Origin: Zingiber officinale
Taxonomy: Eukaryota > Streptophyta > Magnoliopsida > Zingiberales > Zingiberaceae
Direction of reading: 5' to 3'
Length of the DNA: 64,000 nt
Assembly (NCBI RefSeq): GCF_018446385.1
Contig: NC_056000.1
Location: 36,431,511 to 36,495,510 of the forward strand
Shown: in pieces, positions 1-10,835 of the stretch
Numbering within the stretch: position 1 is the first letter of the stretch
Layout: every line of letters starts with the position of its first letter
Translations under genes and position numbers: made by a program
Notes under the pieces: generated by a model
Seen by the model: the letters and a program-made list of their open reading frames with translations, nothing else
What the model was told of the DNA's origin: nothing
The model's database searches: none

Positions 1-915
1 GCACAATATGTGTGGCGTGCATGCATGGAATCGTGGCGGCGAATAAAACGGAAAAAGCTAAACATGAAGTTTTCTGTTTTGTTTTTTTTTCTCTCAAAAT
101 AAAAAATAAAAAAAAAACAAGGCAGTAGGGATCATGGCGGCGAAGAAAACGACAGAAGACGTGTTCGGGTTTTTTTTTCTTTAATCTTTTTGAATAGGAT
201 AAGTTCTATTTAAAAGAAAAAAAAAAGGAAACTATTTTTTTTTGGTTCGAACAGAACAGTGCAAACTCACGTGCTTTAAAAACTATTTATATATTAATAT
301 ATATAAATAATGCATGTTAGAATTAATTAAAATTATGATTATTATTCTAATTTTAATTAATTAGGTGGGTTTAAACTGGTTGATCCAATTAGATCCGGTT
401 TAGATTAAACCATTGGGTTTAATCAAATCAATTTGATCCAACCCCAAATCAATTTGGGTTGATTAATTGTACTTGGACCAAATATGATCAAATGACCAGA
501 TTTGTTCTATTAGGTTAGATTTGATCAAAACAATTAGATTTGTTCTAATTGGTCGGACTTAAACCAATGGACATTGGTTTGATCAAACGGACCTGAGTTT
601 GATCAATAAGTCTGAAATTGGTAGAAATGAGCTTAGAGAAAAAGTAAAAGAACATAGGTATAAAAATCCCTGTCCAATTAGATTATTTCTAATTAAGGAC
701 AATGGACTGAGCTTAGGATCTGGATCCTTAATCAACCGATCCAATGGGTTTGACCAATTAGATTAGTTCTAATTGTCGACTTGAACTCCTGAAAATCGAG
801 AAAATTTGTTTTTCTTGATTTATTATATTGGTACTATGCCTGTATAAATTGAAATAAGCCAGTTTTGTACTGGTTAGTCGGTTTTGTACTGACTTATTTA
901 TTTTCAATTTTTCAG
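1..915. other. Non-coding leader of the copia element
   Basis: No credible gene. T- and A-rich runs occupy the first 300 bases. From 360 to 780 there are many degenerate copies of short motifs such as AATTAGATT and GTTCTAATT with TTTGATCAA. Bases 890-915 form a pyrimidine-rich stretch ending in CAG immediately before an ATG, which resembles a 3' splice site. Confidence 0.5.
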
Positions 916-1402
916 ATGGCACGGACGATTACCACATTGACTCGTCGCGAAGTGCGAGGAGATTCAGGAGATAGAGTATAACTCTGCTTATGGAGTCGAC
1001 GGACACATTGGACGGCTTGATGATCTGTTTTGGAAACTTGAGCGAGAAGAGTTTCCAGTCCTGGACAGTTATAGGATTTGGGCTTTGATGCAATCATTGC
1101 CAGAAAGTCCTAGGATGATAGCAGACTATATTTGGGGGTGTCATCAAGGACGCGTCACATATTCTGTATTATGTGAGGAGCTGCTTCATCATATGACTGA
1201 AGAGGATCCGGAAGAGTTCGAAGAGAACTCGGAAATGATCGAGGAGGAACCAGAAGAGGATCCAATAGTGGATCCAATAGAGAACCTTGAAGCTGTCTTG
1301 CCTGGGATTACCCCAAATCAGTCCAGGCTGAGAGGGATTATTTTGGCCACTGCACTAGTGTCTGTCCTAGTGGGAGTGGTAGTTGCCTATCTAGTTTATT
1401 AG
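916..1402 (+). pseudogene. Extra ORF upstream of copia gag, acidic with C-terminal membrane segment
   Basis: The frame opens with ATG at 916 and runs to TAA at 957-981 region unless one base is gained or lost there; after a one-base shift it is open through ATG 1085 to the stop at 1402. The open part begins with a helical-looking stretch rich in Leu, Glu and Trp, then an acidic block (about residues 36-65 of the 105-residue ORF from 1085, mostly Glu, Asp and Pro), then about 20 hydrophobic residues (GIILATALVSVLVGVVVAYL) at the very C-terminus, which looks like a membrane anchor. I do not recognise the family. It sits inside the element between leader and gag. Extra ORFs are known in some plant LTR elements, but their functions are mostly unknown. 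Whether the frameshift is a real lesion or an exon junction cannot be decided here. Confidence 0.45.
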
Positions 1403-1842
1403 AGTTCTGTTATTTTTATTGTTGTTTTGTATGAACAATAGTTAGTCCATTTCATTCATGTCAGTTGGTTATATGTTAACAATTTGCAGCATAATTTTAT
1501 ATTAATGATATGTTCATTTATTTATGCTGTTTGCTTGACATGATGCATGATTAGTTCATGATGTATTAAATGATTAGTTCATTTAATTAAAAAAAAATGA
1601 TATATTAAATGATTAGTTCATTTAATTAATGAATTCATGATATTATAAATGATTAGTTCATTTGTTGGGATGTATGTAATAGAATTGATTAATATTAATT
1701 TGATTGGTCATACGAATGATGAGTGAAAACATAGTTGTCACTTGATTTTGTAAACCAATTCAAAGTAATATTAAGTCAATCATAAATTGCATACATATGA
1801 TTTACACTTAATACTAAATAATGTGTTTATTTATGATAGATT
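1403..1842. repeat. AT-rich spacer with short imperfect repeats before gag
   Basis: There is no gene. Between about 1550 and 1660 the motif ATGATTAGTTCATTTAATTA occurs three times with small changes, with a further partial copy just upstream. The last bases before gag (TTTATTTATGATAG then ATTATG) could serve as a splice acceptor, but this is weak. Confidence 0.5.
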
Positions 1843-4800
1843 ATGACAACCAAAAACATAATAGCTGAACTCAACAAAGGTGAAAAACTTAATGGGAATA
1901 ACTATAAGATCTGGCACCTCAGGATACAATATGTACTTGAGGAACAAGAAGTTCTAGAGGCTGTAAATCAGGTTATGGAAGTACCTGTAGATGGTCCCAC
2001 TGCACAACACAGACGAGATCTTGATGCCTATAAGGCATGGAAGAAAAAGGACTCCACTGCAAAGGGTATATTGATTAGTTCAATGGTAGACGACCTAGCT
2101 TTTGAATATGAGTCATATCTTACGGCTCATGAAGTCTGGGTTGCCCTTAAAGAAAAATACAGTGGAGTAAGTCTGAGCAAGCTTCGACAGCTGACAATTA
2201 AATTTGACAGCTACAAAAAGCGTCCGAATATGTCAATGGTTCAACACCTCAGGGAGATGTCGAACATGATTCGGGAGCTTAAAACTGCTGGTCATGAGTT
2301 GACTGATGAACAACAGGTTCAAGCAGTTATTCGTTCACTTCCAGATTCTTGGGAGACCATGAAGCAGACCTTAACTCACAGTGAGAGTATCAAGACTTTC
2401 ACTGATGTCTCACGCCATGTAGAATTGGAGGCGGAGAGAGTTGAATCCGCAAGGATTTCTGGACAAGCCTATGTGGCTGTAAGTTCTGCTGGATCATATG
2501 GATCCAAGAAAAAGAAATGGTTCAAGAAAGGGAAGGGAAAGAAGAGGGAAGCTACTGTTGTGGGACAAGGCCCAATCAAGAAGATAGTCAAGAAGACTGG
2601 AAAGAAACCTAAAAACAAGTTGACTTGTTTTAATTGTGGCAAAAAGGGCCACTTTGCTCGGGAGTGCACTGAGCCGAAAAAGGTAAATCCAAGTGTGTCT
2701 TCTTTTCAAGAGCATTTTGTTGCTAGTTCAGTGTTGTTAGCTGATTCTTATCCTTTGTGGATTATAGATTCGGGAGCAACCAACCATGTAGCTCGGGAAC
2801 GAGTTACATTTGTCGAGTACCGTCGGGTACCAGCTGGCAACAAATGGATCTATGTGGGAAATAATGCAAGAGTTGAAGTCAAAGGAGTCGGCACTTGCAA
2901 ACTCAACCTACGTGGTGGTAGAGTTTTATTTCTACATGATGTCCTGTATGCTCCTGAAATTCGACGAAATCTTGTTTTCGTTACATGTCTTCTTGATTTA
3001 GGGTATTGTATTAATTTTTACAGTCGGTCTGTTGAACTTAAGATTGACTCAGTGTCAATCGGATATGGTTTTTTAACAAATTGTTTTATGGTTCTTGATG
3101 TAGAACCAGATGTCAATTATGCTATTGATGGTTGTTTTTCAAACATTGCTTTAACTAGTGATGCAGATATAACTGATGAAGTTTGGCATGCTAGATTAGG
3201 ACACATAGGACAAGAACGTATGAATCGATTAGCTAGAGAGGGTCTATTGGGCACTCGAGCTAAGATTCAATTGTCTATATGTGAGCATTGTCTTGCTGGA
3301 AAATCAACTAGGAAACCATTTGGTAAGGCTATTAGATCTGAATCAACATTGCAGTTAATTCATTCGGACATTTGTGGTCCAATGAATGTGAAGGCTAGAC
3401 ATGGAGCTTCCTATTTCATTACATTTATTGATGATTTCTCTAGGCTCGGTCATGTGTATTTGATTTCTCACAAATCTGAAGCATTAGATTGCTTCATTCG
3501 TTATATGAACGAAGTTGAGAATCAAACAGAACGTAAAGTTAAGACTTTACGCACTGACCGTGGTGGGGAGTATTTGTCTGATATGTTCAAGACAATATGT
3601 AATGGTAGAGGGATTATTAGACAGCTGACAATCCCTGGAACTCCACAGCAAAATGGGGTAGCTGAAAGAAGAAATAGGACTCTTCTTGAAATGGTTAGGT
3701 CTATGATGGCGCAAGCTAATTTGCCAATCTCCTATTGGGGAGATGCATTATTAACTGCAGCCTATATACTTAACAAAGTGCCTTCAAAGTCAGTTCCATC
3801 TACCCAATATGAACGTTGGACAGACAGAAAACCAGATTTGAGTAATCTGAGACCTTGGGGGTCAGCTGCTTATGTTCATGATAGTTCTCACAAGTATGGA
3901 AAACTAGGGCCTAGAGGTAAGAAATGTATCTTTATAAGATATCATGAGACCTCCAAAGGTTATGTTTTCATAGGTGAGCAACTAGATGGAACCATCTCCG
4001 AAATAGACTCGAGAGATGCGACTTTTCTCGAAACAGAGTTCCCAATCAGAGGTGATGTTGATAAAAATGTTCCTCTATTTGAGGAGGATGAGATATTATC
4101 AACAAGAGAGGTGTCAAAAGGGATACCTGAGTCTAGTCAACCGAGTGGGAGTGATATGCCGAGTCATGAGTTGACTTCTCAACAGCCCAACTTACGGAGA
4201 AGTGTTCGTAAGATCAAACCTAAGAAGAGGTTTGATATTGAGAATGAGGCATTGGTTATACTTCCAATTGACGACGACGAGCCTCAATCCATTGAGGAAG
4301 CATTAGGATGTAGAGTTAAAGAAAAATGGAAAGCTGCAATGGTTGAAGAGATGGAGTCCATGATTCAAAATCATGTTTGGGACTTAGTCGATCTACCTCC
4401 GGGCCGAAGGGCTATTGGGAATAAATGGATTCTCAAAATAAAGAGGAAAGCAGATGGATCGATTAACAGATACAAAGCTCGTTTAGTTGCAAAAGGATAT
4501 ACTCAAATGGAGGGTATTGACTTTGAAGAGACATTTTCTCCCGTAGTGAAATTTGTATCAATAAGAGTTATTTTGGCATTTGTGGCACATTATGACTTAG
4601 AATTACATCAAATGGATGTAAAAACCGCTTTCCTTAATGGTGATCTTGACGAAGAAATCTATATGGTTCAACCAGAAGGTTTCATTGCTGAAGGCCAAGA
4701 GCAAAAAGTATGTAGACTTAGAAAGTCTATATATGTGCTAAAGCAAGCGTCAAGACAATGGAACATAAGATTTAATGAAGTCATTTTATCTTATGGTTTT

Positions 4801-5804
4801 GAAATGATCAATGAGGATCATTGTGTTTTCCTGAAACAGGAAAAAGGAAAGTATGTCATTTTATCATTATATGTTGATGATATGCTGATAGCTGGAAATG
4901 ACATAGGATATGTGAATGAAGTCAAGAAGTGGCTGTCATCATAATTTGATACAACAGATATGGGAGAAGCTGAATACATCTTAGGGGTGAAGATCATAAG
5001 AGATCGTCCTAAAAGACTTTTGAGTTTGTTACAAGAGTCTTATATAAATAAGATGTTACATCATTTCAGCATGTCTAATTGCAACATAGAACATACACCT
5101 ATTGTGAAAGTCGTGTTGAGCAAGAGTATGTGTCCTAAAACTCGGGAGAAATAGTTGAGATGAATAAAAATCATATGCAGTGCTATTGGTAGTTTGATGT
5201 ACACTATGTTGTGTACACGCCCGATATCACCTATGTTGTGGGCTTGGTCATCGCTTCGGTCAAACCAGACCGAGACACCGAAGGCGAAAAGGATATTCAG
5301 ATATCCAAGGCGACAATGATTATTGTCTCTATTTTCAAGGATCGGATATGAGTCGAAAGGTTTTTGCAGATTGGGCTGGAGACCTGGATGATAGAAAATC
5401 CACATCGCTATGCATTCTTGCCGAATGGTGGCGCCATCTCCGGAATAGCAAGAAACAAGCTTGTGTAGTTTTGTTGACTATGGAAGTCGAATATGTGGCA
5501 TGTTCACTGCAAGAAGCACCGTTGAGAAGGTTTCAAGCATCCGAAAATTATCGAGGATAGTGGCATCCAAGAATCGCTCATCGTGATACCAAGTGCAATA
5601 GCTTTTTCCAAGGATCCCAAATATCATAGCAAAGGCAAGCATATAGAAATTAAATATAATTTTGTAAGGGATATTGTGGCTAAAAGAAAAGTCATTCTTG
5701 AGTATGTCCCTACACGTGTTATGCTTGCAGATCCTTTTACTAAGCCAATGACTAAAGAGTCATTTAAAGAACATGTAAAGTCTTTGGGACTTCGTAGAAT
5801 GTAA
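1843..5804 (+). pseudogene. Copia gag-pol polyprotein, interrupted
   Basis: Translation from ATG 1843 is open for 1033 codons. It begins with a copia gag domain (residues 1-230) and a basic Lys-rich linker, then a CCHC zinc knuckle ([14 protein letters not shown], near 262), aspartic protease (DSGATNH, near 308), GAG-pre-integrase HHCC, integrase core with HSDICGP and a [16 protein letters not shown] block, and reverse transcriptase ending in [14 protein letters not shown] at 4942-4944 interrupts RT; it stands where Gln (CAA) is expected and the same frame resumes to 5154. A one-base loss near 5146 then shifts the frame. The end of RT and the front of RNase H (5160-5560) are badly decayed, while the RNase H tail (5583-5804) is readable, with ADPFTKPM near its end. 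The element cannot make a full polyprotein. Confidence 0.92.
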
Positions 5805-7062
5805 CAATATTGAAATAACAATCAGACTTTGTGTTATGATTGTGTCATTTGTCATAATTTATTCAGTGTATATGTTGTATTTGTTACATTCATGTAAGAT
5901 CTCGGTGAGCATGTTGGCAGGTGGAGATTGGTCCACTCACATGGACAATCATATCTGTTTGTTAAGTACAAATAGGGGTAAGACCGTTACTTATGAAACA
6001 ACTTACGTAGCTGAAATTATGAAATTAGAGACAGATTCATAAGTTGAGGTCGCCTTGATAATTGTGTCAAGATGAGATCATTTATGTGTAAATAATGATC
6101 GAAGTAAATGAACCCACCATTTACTGAACCTGTTGAAAGCCAGATTAGAATTCATATGTTGAATTCAGGATTAGACGTTAGGTATGTCTAGATCGAAATT
6201 TGTACGATGTTAAATTTGAAGACAACATGCACTCTTTTTAGTAAAGAGAATAACATCGTAGCATGTGATTCATACCACATGTGCTATTGCGACAATAAAG
6301 GTAGTAGGAGAATGAATCCTCGTTTCTCTACTATGTGAGACCTTTGAGATTATATGTTAATCTCAATTTTTTGCCTTAGTGACTATTTAGCTGTCTACTT
6401 GAAGTTTTAATCAGTGTCTGCTACTTTAGCGTGTATCCTATGACTATGGATGATTCGGTCTATGGAGCATAACTAGGAAAGCGACTGATTAAAATGAATT
6501 GATTCTAGCTAAAAAGGAAGATTAAATATATTTACATCTTTTGTTGTTATTCACTGGTCGACCCATTTCTGTTATGTACGGAAATGAATGTGAATATTAG
6601 ATATGGAACATGCTCATGACATAATGGTCATTATAAGGGATTAGAGATGTTCATATCGATGTAAATGAAAATTATTTAATCTGGGTAAATAGCAAGACAT
6701 GGATATCTTCAAGATAATGGCTGTGTGTCACTTGAAGATTGGATGAATTCTGGATAAAGGCTATGTGCCACCAGGAAAGAGGCTATGTGTCATGAAGAGT
6801 GTGTCTCTAATTTATTTGAGCAGCTAAGTAAAATGTAACAACTTTATTAGCATTGATTGCTCAAAGAGCGGTTAAGTTAAGGTGTAACAATCTTCTTAGC
6901 AACTATCGCTCAGTGTGCTTGCTGTCGCACGAACCATTTTCTCTAAGTATGGATTGGATGTTCTCATATGGTCTATGTGACCAAACTCTCTAATAGTCTA
7001 TGTGACTTATTAAGTCTTTGTGACTTACCTGAATGAACTAGTCTTAGTGACTTACCTTGGAC
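5805..7062. other. Long 3' non-coding region of the copia element
   Basis: About 1.26 kb lies between the end of RNase H and the polypurine tract, with no credible ORF. The latter part (6715-7055) repeats variants of CTATGTG(T/A)CA and GACTTA several times. Confidence 0.6.
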
Positions 7063-7072
7063 GAGTGGGAGA
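7063..7072 (+). promoter_or_regulatory. Polypurine tract of copia element
   Basis: GAGTGGGAGA lies directly against the TGTTGGAA start of the 3' LTR, the usual place and composition for the plus-strand primer of a copia element. Confidence 0.8.
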
Positions 7073-7416
7073 TGTTGGAAATGGGGATAGTGGGGAACGT
7101 GACCCATGTTTCCCACTACACATAATGAAAAAGTCCATTATGCCCCTAGTGTATTTCCCTATATAAAGGGGGTCCGTCCAAGGCTCAGTGGGTGTGAAAG
7201 TGCGTTGGAGACGAGAGTAAGAGGAGAACATCCAAGACGGCGGGATTTGGTTTGTGGAATTGCGGAGGGCTTTCCGATCTTGTGATTGCTCTTCCGATAG
7301 CGAGTTTTCGCCACTGCCGACTGCAGATCTGCGGGAGATCGCTGTAAATTTTTATCGCATTTAATTAATTCGTCTATCATACATTTAGAACATATTTTCT
7401 ACAAATGGTTCCAACA
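7073..7416 (+). repeat. 3' LTR of copia element (344 bp)
   Basis: The LTR begins TGTTGGAA and ends TTCCAACA, a perfect 8-bp terminal inverted repeat with TG...CA ends. It contains a TATA-like CTATATAAAGG near 7160, followed by the transcribed R-U5 region. Nothing after 7416 can be matched to a 5-bp duplication because the 5' end is absent. Confidence 0.85.
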
Positions 7417-8739
7417 TGCATGAGTAGAGGATGGACATGGGTTTTCCATCAGATTTTAGAGGGATGAAAAAAAGTTTAAAAAAAATGATGGACAGATGAA
7501 TTAAAAAATCTATGTATTTATTATTTGATAAGAAATAAATAACGGAAAGATTGATTAATCTGTCCTCTCTCATCAAGTAAGCAGTGGAAAATTTACTCCA
7601 TATTTTTTTTAAAATTTTTTTAATTCATCCTCCCAAATAAGAGCACATAAGTGTTGGAAGTTTATCTTCGTCTAACATATCAACTTCAATGTGCGGAAGA
7701 AGAATGCCATTTTCCCCACGAGAATATTAAAATAAATAAGGAAGTTGAAAGCTCGAAGGAATTAGAGAAAAATAAATTAATAAAAAAACTCGAGAAGGTA
7801 TCGTAAGAGGGTGGGAGTAGCCATAACTACAACCGTTTGAATGAGTAGCCACAACTACAACCCTTTGAATGATATTTAATATTGATACCCCGTAGAACGT
7901 CTTGTGTCAGGTTGGACCGATCGATCACTTAGTCAACTCATGTGCCCGTGTCGGATTGGTCGGAGTGCTCGGGTGATCATTATGGCTTCATATAGAAGAG
8001 TGAGGGTCAGATGACGATAGAAGCATGATGGATTGTAACATGATCGAATCTGAGATAATCAGTTTGATTGTATGGAAATTTTTTATCATAAATCAGAAAA
8101 TATTCACAACGGATAGTTCAGGAGTTTAGTATCCTTTAATTATATATCTCATTTAGAAAAAAGATTTCTATAAATTCATAATAATTGAAGTTCGAATCGT
8201 AAATATCTAAATGGTAATATGAATATTCTATCGTAATATCATAATTCTAAGGGCTGAATTGTAACACGAGATGCAACGGGGGGATGATTGTTATAAAACA
8301 ATCGAAATAATAATTAACGGATAAAAGATATCACTACGGGGCTAGCTGAATAAGGATCGAACCCTTTTTACAAAGGCGTTACCGAGTGAACTCACGTTCG
8401 ACCCCCTATCGAGACATGAATTCGATGAAAAAACCTATATTAACTGACCGTGGACCGAAGTATCCATCTGTAGATAAAATCACGAATTTATATCCTAAGC
8501 GACCTAAATTAATTGGGTGTACGAACTAAAAACTTGAATTATCAATAAAAAATAATATAAATAAATAAATATCTATTTTATGCCCCTGGGTATAATAAGA
8601 TGGTAAAAAATAGGATCAACTTATGAAGATTTAAATTTAACACTAGATATTTCTAAATGTTTATGGAGATGGAACTACTAGTGATATTGGATCATAGTCA
8701 AAATCCATCTACACTTTTCGAATTTATCTTAATGATCTA
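7417..8739. other. Non-coding spacer between copia and gypsy elements
   Basis: AT-rich with no gene that can be supported. A direct duplication of about 28 bp (AGTAGCCAYAACTACAACC plus flanks) lies at about 7816-7871. Bases 8735-8739 (ATCTA) are the left candidate target duplication of the gypsy element. Confidence 0.6.
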
Positions 8740-9527
8740 TGATTCGGCGGTAAGAATAGAGACCCTCTCTCTGAGGGAAGTTAACACCACGTGGAGGTCA
8801 ATGTGTCCGACGTCCGATCGGAGAAGATGAGACCGGTCGGCCGAACGGAGTCCCAGTTGAACCAAAGACGACCCGACGAAACTAGGGATTCCGATGCTCA
8901 GGTTGAACAGAGTCATATGGCCGATCGGATAGCTCGTTTAGCCGAAGGCATAAAGTAGCATATTGCAAACAGTCTCCACAGAGCACATTACCGGGAATCT
9001 CCTAAGTGCACCAGTACATATGACCGGCCGGACGTGAGGTGAGTGCCGACCGGCCGGAAGCTCGGCATGGAGTGAGAAGAGAAAAGGACAAGGAACATCT
9101 TCTGACAGCGGGCATGCTCTATGACCAGGCCATACTCCAAATCTTACGACAGAGGGTTCCGCTGTCCCATCAAAGACGTGCTTGGACTGTAGCAGTATGG
9201 TGTCAGGTAAGCTTTCTGACAAGCCCTTACTTAGGTATGGGCTTAGGACACATATTTGCCTCGGTATGGGTGCATGAGCTCCTTCCCAGCTCTATATAAG
9301 GAGCCTTGCATTTCACCGGAGGTACGCATTCTATGATATTTAGAGCCACTTCTTTGTTGTCTGCTTGCCTGACTTGACCGTCGAAGGGTCATCGCCGGGA
9401 ACCCCTTCCCGGCCCGACTTCCCTGCAGGTTCGCCGGAGGACCATACGATCGGTCGGGGATCTACGTCAGCAACGCGGAGAGCGCCACGTGCCCAGCGTC
9501 CATTGATTCAGCGTTCGGACAGGATCA
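8740..9527 (+). repeat. 5' LTR of gypsy element (788 bp)
   Basis: Starts TGATTCGGCGG and ends GGATCA, giving TGAT...ATCA termini. It aligns by eye along its length with 44398-45176. Both copies contain GACCGGCCGG twice about 25 bp apart (near 9022 and 9048 here). Confidence 0.9.
9293..9300 (+). promoter_or_regulatory. TATA box of gypsy 5' LTR
   Basis: TATATAAG preceded by GCTC and followed by GAGCC. The same box is conserved in the 3' LTR at 44954-44960, as expected for the U3/R border. Confidence 0.75.
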
Positions 9528-9530
9528 ATT

Positions 9531-9549
9531 TGGCGCCGTCTGTGGGAAC
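9531..9549 (+). promoter_or_regulatory. tRNA primer-binding site of gypsy element
   Basis: TGGCGCCGTCTGTGGGAAC begins 3 bases after the LTR end. TGGCGCC is complementary to the CCA-bearing 3' end of a tRNA and is the usual start of primer sites in Athila/Tat elements. The exact tRNA was not determined. Confidence 0.8.
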
Positions 9550-9572
9550 GCTCCTGCATCCGATCGGAAGCA

Positions 9573-10835
9573 ATGGACGAAGCTGGACGACCGCACTCGG
9601 TAATGCTCTCGACAGAAGAACTAGACGCTCTGATCGAAACACGAGCAGCTAAGCTTGTGGAACAAAGGCAGAAGTCGCAGGCCGAGCGGATTGAGCAGCA
9701 AGCAACATCAGCATCAGGAGGCCGAGTGGAAGCACCGCAGGCCACGGTTCCATTTCATCGGGCCCTATTTCGCACTCCTCCTGAAGCCGCAGTAATTAAT
9801 CGGGACCGAGGATCTTAATCAGATGAAGTACCAAGATGAGACAGTAGAAAAGGCAAGGCTCCCCGAGCGGATGCCTCACCCGAACGGGTCAACCGTCAAT
9901 TCTAAGAGGCCATCCTGCAGGATCCTCTGCCAAAGCACTATGTGCCTCCGGCGATCGGTGAATACAACGGAGCCACCGACTCGGACGATCATTTGGGTAA
10001 GTTCGACAACACCGCTACCCTTCATCAGTACACAGATGGAGTGAAGTGTCGAGTTTTCCTTACCACCCTCTCGGGATCGGCTCAACGGTGGTTTTGGAGG
10101 CTTCCGGACGGATCCATCACAAGTTTCAAAGACTTCCGAACGACCTTCCTCCACCATTTTGCAAGCAGTCGGCGCTACCAGAAGACTAGCGTGAGCTTAT
10201 TCGCCATCAAGTAAGAGCCCAGAGAGTCGCTCAGAGCTTATATCCAGCGATTCAACCAGGTGGCCATGGACATTCCAACGGCCACCTCCGAGATGATGAT
10301 GAACGCATTTATGCAAGGCCTCGTGGACGGGGACTTCTTCCGCTCGCTCATTCGGAAGCCACCCCGAGACTACGACCATATGCTGCACCGGGTCAACGAA
10401 TACATCAATGTGGAGGAAGCTCAAGCAGCCCGAAGGAAGGAAACTCCAACCGAGCGGGCTCCCATTGCCGAGCGGAAGCCGCACACGGCTCATCAGCCAC
10501 CCAGAGGACCGCGAGCTGAAGCAGCTCGCCCCCTGCAACATGTAAGATCCCACGCCATTCAAGCAGTGTCTGCCGAGCGGCCCAAGCCTGAAAAATGGAC
10601 GCCTATGTTCTGCTCATTCCATCGGACGGACACGTACAATACAAGAGATTGCCGAAGCCTTCCCCTGATCGCTCATCCTGTCCCCAGGAGTGGTGGCCGT
10701 CGATCGCCATCATCTGACAGGCGACAACGCCCTCGTGAAGCCGATCGGATGATATCTGATAGGCGACAAAGACAGACTCCCGAGCGGCATCATACTCCGA
10801 GGCATGAGGACAATCCCCGGAGCTCTAGGGAGTAG
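9573..10835 (+). pseudogene. Gypsy gag region with in-frame stops
   Basis: One frame from ATG 9573 runs through gag without any frameshift. It is interrupted by TAA 9816, TGA 9837, TAA 9903, TAA 10212 and TAG 10833. The N-terminal part is polar and helical (residues 1-80). The capsid-like retrotransposon gag domain lies at about 9940-10430, recognisable from FLTTLSGSAQRWFWRLP and LRAYIQRFNQ. A C-x2-H...C finger-like motif (CSFHRTDTYNTRDC) is near 10610. Several stops sit where Gln or Arg codons would be expected (CAA, CAG or CGA changed to TAA, TAG or TGA). The gag protein would package element RNA if the frame were intact. Confidence 0.88.

Larger units (their letters stand above)
1..7416 (+). 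mobile_element. Ty1/copia retrotransposon, 5' end outside window
   Basis: The order is non-coding leader, an extra ORF (916-1402), gag-pol (1843-5804), a long 3' non-coding stretch, a polypurine tract and one LTR (7073-7416). Gag-protease-integrase-RT-RNase H order defines the copia superfamily. No copy of the 344-bp LTR and no TGGTATCAGAGC-type primer site is visible in the first 1.8 kb, so the 5' LTR lies before the window or is lost. Coding parts carry a nonsense codon and frameshifts, so the copy is dead. The lineage was not assigned. Confidence 0.9.

Noticed and set aside
8340..8420. tRNA-like T-arm words (GGATCGAACCC, GTTCGACCCC)
   Set aside because: No cloverleaf with acceptor and anticodon arms can be drawn around them.
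8938..9299. ORFs on both strands inside the gypsy 5' LTR (and their twins at 44219-44883)
   Set aside because: They follow LTR sequence, show no domain, and differ between the two LTRs by frame changes.
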